A DNA stretch of 64,000 nt from contig NZ_BJUZ01000002.1 in NCBI RefSeq assembly GCF_007988885.1, positions 372,001-436,000 on the forward strand, in the 5' to 3' direction. Positions 27,345 through 34,880 of this stretch are shown piece by piece. Within the stretch, counting starts at the first letter, position 1; every line of letters begins with the position of its first letter. The position numbers and the translations under genes are program-made. Below the pieces are notes generated by a model that was given only the letters and a program-made list of their open reading frames with translations, was not told where the DNA came from and ran no database searches. This DNA comes from Gluconobacter wancherniae NBRC 103581 (lineage in GTDB: Bacteria; Pseudomonadota; Alphaproteobacteria; Acetobacterales; Acetobacteraceae).

Positions 27345-27860
27345 ATGATTTCGAATAAATATTTCGGTGTTGCCGCTGCTTGTAGTCTGGCCTTCGCTGG
27401 CGTGAGTGCCGCGCACGCACAGGCAACGACACCGTCCGCGCCAAATGCTGCCGTGGTGGTACCGGTTGTTCCGGTCACAACGCCAAATGGTCATCTGGCG
27501 GGTCCGACGCAGGGGGCACAGGTTATTGGTGGTGTGAGCGGGGTTGTGACGGCCTCGACGCCGGGCACGCTGGGTATGGATGGTCTGCCCTCCATCGACA
27601 ACGCACAGGCTGGTAATATCGCAGGCGTTCTGACGTATTGCGATCATCGCAAGCTGGTTCTGGGCACCACACCCCGCAGTGTCGCCCGTCGTCTGGCGTC
27701 ACGTTCTGATGTGAAGAACGATCAGTTCTATTCGCTTGGCGGTCGTGGGCTGCTTCAAAACGGCACAACCACTCCGTTTGATATCTCGACGCTGCCCAAG
27801 GACAAGCAGGTTCTGGTCTGTCAGGCACTCATCAAGAAGGGTCAGGGTTTTGCCAAGTAA
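27345..27860 (+). CDS. DUF2501 (YjjA-like) exported protein
   Basis: 171-residue exported protein. A signal peptide ends at AHA (about residue 25). A variable, Val/Pro/Thr/Gly-rich middle is followed by the DUF2501-type C-terminus: NIAGVLTYCDHRKLV, FYSLGGRGLLQNG, KQVLVCQALIKKGQ, with two conserved Cys. Function unknown. The ATG at 27345 gives a classic signal peptide. It has its own terminator. Confidence 0.82.
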   Translation: MISNKYFGVAAACSLAFAGVSAAHAQATTPSAPNAAVVVPVVPVTTPNGHLAGPTQGAQVIGGVSGVVTASTPGTLGMDGLPSIDNAQAGNIAGVLTYCDHRKLVLGTTPRSVARRLASRSDVKNDQFYSLGGRGLLQNGTTTPFDISTLPKDKQVLVCQALIKKGQGFAK

Positions 27861-27885
27861 GGCAAAAGCCAGCTCTTGAAGACAG

Positions 27886-27916
27886 AAAGCCGCCCCTCGA
27901 AAGGGCGGCTTTTTTG
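27886..27916 (+). terminator. intrinsic terminator of the DUF2501 gene
   Basis: Stem AAAGCCGCCC / GGGCGGCTTT with an 8-base loop followed by T residues. Confidence 0.9.
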
Positions 27917-27990
27917 TATCTGCGGCGAGCGGGGTCAATAGCAGCAGGGGCAGCCCCGAAGAACTGCCCCCCTGATTTTGGACGTCGGCT

Positions 27991-30939
27991 TTAGAAGTTC
28001 ACGCCTGCCTGCAGGAAGACGTAACGGCCGGTGTATAGATTGCCGTAGAGCGCAGATGCGCTGTTATCTGTGCCGCCTGAAACGAAGGGCGGCTTCTTGT
28101 CGAGGATGTTGTTGACGCCAGCCTGGAAGTTCCAGGCGTTGAGGCGATACGTGACCGTCACATCGTGTGAGAAGATACCAGGTGTTTTGGTACGACCCGA
28201 TGCTGTGGACAGGACGTCGCTTTCGGTGTCGTTCCAGCGCATGCCACCCATGTAGTTCATCATGTAAACGACGCCGACGCGGCCATGCTGCCAGCCGACC
28301 GTCGCATAATCGCGGACGCGCGGGTTGCCCGTTCCGTTGTTGTAGAACATGCGGCCTGCATAATTGTACCACTTGCCACCAACTTCGTTCTGCTGAAGGT
28401 AGCTGACGAGCTGCTGGAAGTTGTTGGACAGCGTCAGGACATCATGCTGTGTGACGCGGATACGGTAGTCGAGGTCGAAGTCGATGCCGCTCGTCTTCAG
28501 GCCGCCGATGTTGTCGTAGAGTGCTGTGACGGAGTTGAGCTGGTTCGTGCTGGCAACGCGGTTGATGTCGCTGCAATAGCTCGTGTTCTCACCCGTGTAG
28601 CACTGGTTCATGATGTACTGGCTGCTCAGATACGTGATCATGTTCTTGAGCGTGTAGTGCCAGTATTCGACGGACGCGGAGAGGCCGGGGATCCAGTGCG
28701 GCGTGACGGTTGTGCCGAAGGTGTAGGTGCGGCCGGTTTCGGGTCTCAGCTTGCTGTTGCCGCCGAACAGGGTCGGGACCTGGCTGGAGGATGCGGAAAC
28801 GAATTTGGAGCTGTCGATCCCCTGGCGCGCGCAGTTTGCGGCAACGGTTGCGGATTGTGCACCATACGTGCCGACCTGGCCGCTGTCGCAGGGATCGGTT
28901 GCCGATGCGTAACCGAGGCTCTGACCACCATACAGTTCATAGACGTTTGGCTGGCGATAGGATGTGCCGAGCGTTGCGCGGAAGCGGATGTCCTGAACGG
29001 GAGCCCAGTTGATCGAGGCTTTCCAGTTCTTGGTGTTGCCGAATGTGTTGTAGGACGAGTAACGACCCTGTGCGTCGATGGTCAGATCCTTCGCGAGGAA
29101 GGCATTGTGCAGAAGCGTTGCCTTTCCTTCGAGATAGCCTTCCGTGACGTTGAAGCCGCCGCCCGTATAGGATGCAGAGTTCGTCAGTGTCTGGCCGGAC
29201 TCAACAAGCGCATCCGGGTGGTATGCCAGTTGCTCGCCACGATGCTCCATGCCCATCGCGATACCGAGATTTCCGCCGTTCTTCCACGGCATGCTGACAA
29301 CATGGTTGTTGTTGATGCGCAGGTTCAGGTCACGGAGCTGGTAGTAGTAATGATCGTGGGATGTGTAGTTCGAATAGTTCGCAGCTTCGGAGGAAAGCTT
29401 ATTGAACGGGCTCGAAAGAACGCACCCTGCGGATGCATTGCACACGGCTGCGCCTTCATAGGTCAGGCCGCTATCGGGGTTTCCCGGCTCGGTCTGGGCA
29501 AGGCCGTATGTCTGGAGCAGCTTGGAATAGTTACCGACGCCTGATGTCTGCGCCATGACCTGATTCCACCCGTAGGTGTAAGACAGGTCATATTTCCAGC
29601 CATGCGTGATGTCACCCTGTGTGCCGATCTTGGCGGTATAGGTGTCAGTTGCCGTCTGGTTTTCACGGTTTCCCCACTCGCCCATGCGCTTGTACATGAC
29701 GGCGTCTTCGCCGAGCGTATTGTATGGAGCATTGGCCGGGATCGTGATGGATGTCGGCAGGGTGGACGGATAGATGCTTCCCGAGACGGGGATCGGCGCC
29801 ATTTCCGTATTCGAATTACGGTGCGAATACAGGAAGTTGGCATAGGGCATGAAATAGCGGTTGACGTCGTAATGAGCGTCAAACGACAGGGTTGCGTCCT
29901 GCAGGCCGTTCGTCAGATTCTGGTTCGCGCCATAATTGTAGCGGTCTGCCTTGGAGAAGTTGTGGAATGTGCCGTCGCCGTTTGGCACGTTGTCTGCCGT
30001 GTCGGTGATGAAACGGCCTGCTGTCGGAATGGATGAGCCGTAGCTTGGAGATTGGCCCGGAGCGACAAGGCCTGAGACGACCGGGTTCGCCCATGAGCGG
30101 CTGCTCTGGCGGATACCGCTCTGCGACATATAGGATCCGGCAATTGTGACGTTGCCTTTGCCGTGATCGAAGTTCCAGCCTTTGTAGCCGGAAATCATGC
30201 CGGTCTGGCCATCGCCACGGTCGCTGATGCCACCGCGGATCGTGATGTTTGCGTCGCTCAGATTGTGCTTGAGCTTGATGTTGATGACGCCGGAGACTGC
30301 ATCAGCGCCATAAAGCTCCGAGCCACCATCTTTGAGGATTTCAACACTTGCGACCTGATGAACATTGATCGTGTTCATGTCGAAGCAGCTGGAAGATCCA
30401 TCCATCGCAGCGCGCTTGCCATCGATGAGGACGAGGACGCGCTTCTGGCCCAGGTTGCGAATATCGGAGCACGATACGCCGCTGGTGCCGTTGGTCTGGC
30501 TGTTTGTTGTGCCGGAAGAGCCCATGGAGGGGAGGCGTTGCAGATAGTCACCCAGCGTGGTGGCGCCTGTCTGCTCGATCTGCTTGCTGGTCACGATCTG
30601 GACCGGGTTCGCATTCGAGTTGTTGGATGTGCTCAGTGCTGAACCCGTAACGACCACGTTTTCTTCGCGGCTGCTTTCCACAGGGGCAAGTGCTGCGCGG
30701 GCGCGGGTGGTTGTGGCGGCGTGCAATGGCGCGGCAAGCGGGACTGCTGCGGTTGTCGTGGCTACGGGCGTAGCGGCGGTAGGTGCTGCGGTCTTTTTTG
30801 CGGAATGCTTTGTATGGTGCGTTACGCGCGCGGAGTGATCAGCGGTAACGGTCTGGGCAGCGGCTTCTGTCGCCCATGCCAGACCTGAAGCCAGGACGGA
30901 GGCGCACAGGAGCAATTCCTTGCGTTGGTGAAGGAGCAT
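27991..30939 (-). CDS. TonB-dependent outer-membrane receptor
   Basis: 982-residue receptor importing an unknown ligand with energy from TonB-ExbBD. After a signal peptide (about residues 1-29) comes a 60-residue Ala/Thr/His-rich spacer, a TonB-box-like ENVVVTGSAL (about residue 95), the plug domain (PVQIVTSKQIEQTGATTLGDYL, KRVLVLIDGKRA, VASVEILKDGGSELYGADAVSGVINI) and a 22-strand-type barrel ending in Phe (QAGVNF), as outer-membrane barrels do. No FecA-like signalling extension or adjacent sigma/anti-sigma pair is seen. Ligand unknown. Confidence 0.93.
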   Translation of the reverse strand: MLLHQRKELLLCASVLASGLAWATEAAAQTVTADHSARVTHHTKHSAKKTAAPTAATPVATTTAAVPLAAPLHAATTTRARAALAPVESSREENVVVTGSALSTSNNSNANPVQIVTSKQIEQTGATTLGDYLQRLPSMGSSGTTNSQTNGTSGVSCSDIRNLGQKRVLVLIDGKRAAMDGSSSCFDMNTINVHQVASVEILKDGGSELYGADAVSGVINIKLKHNLSDANITIRGGISDRGDGQTGMISGYKGWNFDHGKGNVTIAGSYMSQSGIRQSSRSWANPVVSGLVAPGQSPSYGSSIPTAGRFITDTADNVPNGDGTFHNFSKADRYNYGANQNLTNGLQDATLSFDAHYDVNRYFMPYANFLYSHRNSNTEMAPIPVSGSIYPSTLPTSITIPANAPYNTLGEDAVMYKRMGEWGNRENQTATDTYTAKIGTQGDITHGWKYDLSYTYGWNQVMAQTSGVGNYSKLLQTYGLAQTEPGNPDSGLTYEGAAVCNASAGCVLSSPFNKLSSEAANYSNYTSHDHYYYQLRDLNLRINNNHVVSMPWKNGGNLGIAMGMEHRGEQLAYHPDALVESGQTLTNSASYTGGGFNVTEGYLEGKATLLHNAFLAKDLTIDAQGRYSSYNTFGNTKNWKASINWAPVQDIRFRATLGTSYRQPNVYELYGGQSLGYASATDPCDSGQVGTYGAQSATVAANCARQGIDSSKFVSASSSQVPTLFGGNSKLRPETGRTYTFGTTVTPHWIPGLSASVEYWHYTLKNMITYLSSQYIMNQCYTGENTSYCSDINRVASTNQLNSVTALYDNIGGLKTSGIDFDLDYRIRVTQHDVLTLSNNFQQLVSYLQQNEVGGKWYNYAGRMFYNNGTGNPRVRDYATVGWQHGRVGVVYMMNYMGGMRWNDTESDVLSTASGRTKTPGIFSHDVTVTYRLNAWNFQAGVNNILDKKPPFVSGGTDNSASALYGNLYTGRYVFLQAGVNF

Positions 30940-31253
30940 GTAAAGAGACTCACTTGTAAGGTGTTTCTCTTATAAAATTTTCAAATATAAAATTTGTCCA
31001 GATTAAATTGTTCAGTAAAAAATGTATCTTATGATGTGTTGCATAAACAACATAATCTCGCTTTGGTATGTTTCTGTATTGAAATACCAGAAACAATTAA
31101 ATATATTTCTTACTGATGAATAGAAATACTTTGAATGAAATGTTTTGAATTTATTTCTTATGATTTCTAATTCGAAAGTATTTTCAAGAGTGATCGCTTA
31201 GCGAAAAAGGCAGATTAAATGGTATGAAACGGTGGAAAACAGTGGAGCATTTC
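30940..31253. other. AT-rich divergent promoter region
   Basis: About 310 bases without a gene between the TonB receptor and the ArsC-like gene, strongly A+T-rich. The 10-base TATAAAATTT occurs twice (30971-30980 and 30986-30995) just upstream of the receptor gene. No canonical Fur box was found by eye. Confidence 0.5.
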
Positions 31254-31613
31254 ATGACAGATCTTGTTGGTTTGTATGGCATCAAGGCCTGCGATACGAT
31301 GAAGAAAGCCAGGCTTTGGCTTGACGCTCACGACATTCCTTTTGTCTTTCATGACTACAAAAAGGAGGGTGTGAGTTCTGAGAAGCTGCGGGCATGGATA
31401 GCAGTCGTCGGCTGGGAAAAGCTGATCAATCGCGCGGGTACGACATTTCGCCAGTTACCCGAGGAGCTGAAGGTGCAACTGGATGAGGCACGAGCCATCG
31501 AGTTGATGGTCGCTCAGCCATCCATGATCCGTAGGCCCGTTCTTGAAGCTGGCGAACTGCTGATTGGATTTCGACCGGACGAGTATGCCTTGTTTTTTCA
31601 GAAGAAGAGTTGA
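31254..31613 (+). CDS. ArsC/Spx-family thioredoxin-fold protein (YffB-like)
   Basis: 119-residue ArsC-like protein of the YffB group. It opens with VGLYGIKACDTMKKARLWLD, where the single Cys in ACDTMKKA is the family active-site position, and has the later PSMIRRPVLE segment with the conserved Arg residues. YffB-type proteins are not arsenate reductases in all cases; glutathione-dependent reduction is suggested for the group. GGAG lies 6 bases before the ATG at 31254. It converges on the GH13 gene. Confidence 0.88.
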   Translation: MTDLVGLYGIKACDTMKKARLWLDAHDIPFVFHDYKKEGVSSEKLRAWIAVVGWEKLINRAGTTFRQLPEELKVQLDEARAIELMVAQPSMIRRPVLEAGELLIGFRPDEYALFFQKKS

Positions 31614-31703
31614 ACCGAGGGGCTTAGTTCCACGATCGGCATCTGTCTGAAGCTGTCGGGCAGTCAGAAAATGTACCTTGTCGCATACTGAAAACAGACT
31701 GTT

Positions 31704-33470
31704 TCAGGCCTCGATCCTATAGATGCCCGCATGCCACGCTGGCAGTTCTGCTGGAAGGGGGGATTGCGGATTGCTGGTCGATGTCAGGAGGACATCGGTA
31801 ATGCGGGCAGTCATGGGCAATACGTAATTCTGTGGTTCACCCGTGAGGTTGATCAGGATGAGAAAACGCTCATTCTGGTCTGTACGTGTGAAGGCGAAAA
31901 CGGCTGGGTGGCTGGGGTCCACATCCTGAAATGCGCCATAGATCAGTGTACGGTGGTTTGCGCGCAGGGCGATGAGGTGTCGGTAGAACGTCAGCACGGA
32001 TTGCGGATCATGTTTCTGATGCGCGACGTTGATTTCAGTGTGGTTTGGATTGACCCGGAACCAAGGTTTTCCGGTTGTAAATCCTCCATTTTCGCTGGCG
32101 TCCCATTGCATTGGGGTGCGGGCGTTGTCCCGGCTTGTGCGGCGTAGATCGGGGAGGACCTCGGTCGCATCCATGGCACCGCTCTCAACGGTCGTTTTCC
32201 AGATGCCGTGTGCGTTGATATCTTCGAAATCCGCGATGGAGGAGAATGGAATGTTGGTCATGCCGATTTCCTCTCCCTGATAGATATAGGGTGTTCCGCG
32301 GCGCATCAGCAGCAATACGGCAAGGGCTTTGGCAGATTGTATCCTGCCTTGTGGTCTATCGTCTCCGTACCGTGAGACAGAGCGTGGGTGGTCATGGTTT
32401 TCGAGGAAGGTGGCTGACCACCCATGTGGACCGCCGCTCTGGTCTTCCTGAATAACCATGCTTTTGAGTTGTGGAATGGTCCAGGGTTGCATTTTCCAGT
32501 CGACGCGCCCGAGATGGGCAAGGTCGAAATGGAAAATCATGTCCAGTTCATGCCTGTCCGACCCAACATAGAGCGGGGTCTGTTCGAAGGTGACGCCTCC
32601 GGCTTCTCCGACCGTCAGGAGGTTATGCCCGGCAAGGACTTCGCGGTTCATTTCCTGCAGGTAGTCATGGACATGCGGGCCATTTGCATACGCATATTCG
32701 GGAAGGATGAGGGCTTCGGGGGAGAGGTCCGGCATTTCGTCGGGTTTGGAAATGTAGGGGATGACGTCCATCCGGAAACCGGACACACCCTTGTCGAGCC
32801 AGAAACGCATGATGTCATAAACGTGCTGTCTGACTTTGGGATTCTCCCAGTTCAGGTCTGGCTGCTTCCGGGCAAAATAATGCAGGTAATACTGGCCTGT
32901 TGGCGCGTCGAGTTGCCATGCACTTCCACCAAAAAATGATGGATAGTTGTTGGGAGGCCCGCCGTCGCGGCCATCTCTCCAGATGTAGAAATCTCGATAG
33001 GGGTTGTTACGGCTGCTTCGGCTCTGGCGGAACCATTCATGCTCGTCGCTGGTATGATTCACGACCAGATCCACGATCAGCCGCATTCCCCGTTGGTACA
33101 GCTCCGAAACCAGTCTTTCGAAATCCGCCATCGTACCGAGATCGGGATTAACCTTGCGATAGTCCCGGATGTCATATCCGTTGTCGATGTCTGGAGTATC
33201 GTAATGTGGGCAAAGCCATACGACTGTGGCGCCCAGGGCCTGAATATGATCGAGCCTGCTGATCAGGCCGGGAAGATCTCCCATGCCGTCACCATTCGTA
33301 TCCTGAAACGAGCGCGGATAGACCTGATAGACGACGGCTTCTTTCCACCATCGTGCCTCATTATCTGTGGATGCAGCCGCTTTACGGCTGAGGGGGATAT
33401 CAGAAAGCGTGCCGACGCCGGATGCGAGTGCAAAGCATATTGCGGATCGACGGGTCAGCATATGGCTCAT
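31704..33470 (-). CDS. exported GH13 alpha-glucosidase / oligo-1,6-glucosidase
   Basis: Hydrolyses (or transfers from) alpha-glucosides. The 588-residue product has a Tat-like signal (LTRRSAICFALASG). GH13 regions are clear: VDLVVNHTSDEH (region I), GFRMDVI (region II, nucleophile Asp), LLTVGEAGG (acid Glu), FLENHDHPRSVSRYGD (transition-state Asp), and QGEEIGMTN. Val after the nucleophile is the residue usually linked to alpha-1,6 activity, as opposed to Thr or Ala in maltose-specific enzymes; this is family knowledge, not proof. The ATG at 33470 is chosen; one at 33461 is possible. The AcoR-like regulator gene lies 98 bases upstream on the same strand. Confidence 0.92.
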   Translation of the reverse strand: MSHMLTRRSAICFALASGVGTLSDIPLSRKAAASTDNEARWWKEAVVYQVYPRSFQDTNGDGMGDLPGLISRLDHIQALGATVVWLCPHYDTPDIDNGYDIRDYRKVNPDLGTMADFERLVSELYQRGMRLIVDLVVNHTSDEHEWFRQSRSSRNNPYRDFYIWRDGRDGGPPNNYPSFFGGSAWQLDAPTGQYYLHYFARKQPDLNWENPKVRQHVYDIMRFWLDKGVSGFRMDVIPYISKPDEMPDLSPEALILPEYAYANGPHVHDYLQEMNREVLAGHNLLTVGEAGGVTFEQTPLYVGSDRHELDMIFHFDLAHLGRVDWKMQPWTIPQLKSMVIQEDQSGGPHGWSATFLENHDHPRSVSRYGDDRPQGRIQSAKALAVLLLMRRGTPYIYQGEEIGMTNIPFSSIADFEDINAHGIWKTTVESGAMDATEVLPDLRRTSRDNARTPMQWDASENGGFTTGKPWFRVNPNHTEINVAHQKHDPQSVLTFYRHLIALRANHRTLIYGAFQDVDPSHPAVFAFTRTDQNERFLILINLTGEPQNYVLPMTARITDVLLTSTSNPQSPLPAELPAWHAGIYRIEA

Positions 33471-33567
33471 GGTGTCAGACTTCAGCCGCGGACGTCGCCG
33501 GGCCTGCGACGTCATACCATTGTCAGAACGCCTGACGGGGGCCGGGTTTCCTCCGCTGCCCCACCTG

Positions 33568-34473
33568 TTACCCTTCGCGTCCCAGTATTTTGATTTTACG
33601 ATGCAAGGTGGAGCGGCTTATGCCAAGGCTTCTGGCTGCTGCGCTGACATTGCGGTTGTTGGCGGCCAGAGCCGAGCGGATGACGTGTTCTTCGGCTTTA
33701 CGGAAACAGGGTTTTTCCTGAGCATCCAGAAGTGTCATCAGAACGGGTTGTTTACTGATCTGATGATCGTGCCAGTTCATCTGCTGTCGGGCAGCATATG
33801 TGGCCCCGATGACCCTGCCATCCGCATCCAGCGCAGCCAGTGGCATGGAACTGTAGAGAGGTGGGCCCAGAGTTATGATTGTTTCCTTGGGGAAGTAGTT
33901 CCGGAAAAGCTGGTTTTCGAGGCGGCACGCCGCGGTTTGCAGGGCGTCCATCAGGAGAAGCGCAAAGGGTTCGGATGTCGTGCCGGGCAGTGCGCTCAGA
34001 TCGAGCACGCCACTCAGTTGTCCCTGCGCGCCGAACAGGGGGACGCCCAGACCCGTGAGGGGACGGAAGCAGAAGCGCCAGTGCTGCTCCTGTGTGATAA
34101 TGATGGGTTTGCCTTCGCTGAGGCACGTGCCGATGCCATTTGTGCCAGCCGTTGCTTCATCCCACAGGGCACCGATCTGAAGGCGCCATCTGCGGCAACG
34201 GTCATAGGCCTCGGGCTGGATGCGGCGGGCCAGAATGTAGCCGTTCGCATCAGCCAGAAGGACGACGAAGCCGAGCCCTCTGACGAGCGTATGCAGGCGG
34301 TCCATTTCTGGCGCGGCAGCCTGGATGAGCGGGCGATGTCTGTCGCATAGGTAACGTATCTCCGGCGCGCTGAGAACGGTGGTTTCCCATTCCACACTCG
34401 GGTTCAGACCGTAGACGGTTGAACAGCGGGACCATGATTCGGATAGCAGGATATCGTTCGGAAGAAGCACCAT
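33568..34473 (-). CDS. AcoR-like transcription regulator, GAF plus Fis-type HTH, no AAA+ domain
   Basis: 301-residue regulator related to sigma-54 activators of the AcoR group. The N-terminal sensor has the AcoR signature GTNGIGTCLSEGKPIII and HWRFCFRPLTGLGVPLF (GAF, about residues 60-190). A short linker follows (SMPLAALDADGRVIGATYAA resembles a degenerate PAS), then directly the Fis-type helix-turn-helix NVSAAARSLGISRSTLHRKI at the C-terminus. The central AAA+ ATPase (GAFTGA and Walker motifs) is missing, so it cannot remodel sigma-54 polymerase as the full proteins do. A perfect 24-base palindrome lies 31 bases upstream of its start. It is divergent from the PQQ dehydrogenase gene. Confidence 0.88.
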   Translation of the reverse strand: MVLLPNDILLSESWSRCSTVYGLNPSVEWETTVLSAPEIRYLCDRHRPLIQAAAPEMDRLHTLVRGLGFVVLLADANGYILARRIQPEAYDRCRRWRLQIGALWDEATAGTNGIGTCLSEGKPIIITQEQHWRFCFRPLTGLGVPLFGAQGQLSGVLDLSALPGTTSEPFALLLMDALQTAACRLENQLFRNYFPKETIITLGPPLYSSMPLAALDADGRVIGATYAARQQMNWHDHQISKQPVLMTLLDAQEKPCFRKAEEHVIRSALAANNRNVSAAARSLGISRSTLHRKIKILGREG

Positions 34474-34504
34474 GATCTAGTTCCGGAAGGCGTTTGACGG
34501 GGCT

Positions 34505-34528
34505 ACCTGTCGCAATCCTGCGACAGGT
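34505..34528. promoter_or_regulatory. perfect palindromic operator candidate
   Basis: ACCTGTCGCA-ATCC-TGCGACAGGT: perfect 10-base arms with a 4-base spacer, 31 bases upstream of the AcoR-like gene and 350 bases before the PQQ dehydrogenase. The dyad size suits a Fis-type HTH dimer; ownership by the adjacent regulator is inferred. Confidence 0.7.
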
Positions 34529-34823
34529 CGTGAGCGGGCTCTCACATTCGGGTGAAAGCTTTGTAATGAGGGCTGGTTTCCCACCAGAAGCGGGCGGATG
34601 AAGGCGGTTGAAAACTGTTGTCTTCTTTTGCCAGCCCGACTGCTTAGTCGGTAGCAATTTCAAAAGCTTTGGCAGCGGTTTCCACACAAGTTCCTGTGAA
34701 GGGGAGTGGAAAGCGGGTGCAGTGGTGACGCTCAATACGGGCATCGCACGTGCAACTCACAAACACGCTTTTCAAAGGGGCCTGTCCGCTTCGCAAGCGA
34801 AACATCGACCATATCGGGCTCCT

Positions 34824-34850
34824 GCAATGAATTGAGCAACCAATCATTGC
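34824..34850 (+). promoter_or_regulatory. inverted repeat upstream of PQQ dehydrogenase
   Basis: GCAATGA and TCATTGC, 7-base perfect arms with a 13-base spacer, ending 30 bases before the start codon. It could be an operator or an mRNA leader hairpin. Confidence 0.4.
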
Positions 34851-34880
34851 ATCTCAGGGTTCCGTTTTCTGAGGAATATC

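Larger units (their letters stand above)
34474..34880. other. divergent regulatory region, regulator / PQQ dehydrogenase
   Basis: About 400 bases without a supported gene. It contains the 34505-34528 palindrome, a small hairpin CCGACT-GCTT-AGTCGG near 34638-34653, and the inverted repeat at 34824-34850 close to the dehydrogenase start. A rightward 75-codon frame inside it looks random and is not called. Confidence 0.6.

Noticed and set aside
34608-34835. Rightward 75-codon frame in the regulator/dehydrogenase gap
   Set aside because: No domain or start signal; the region contains operator-like repeats instead.
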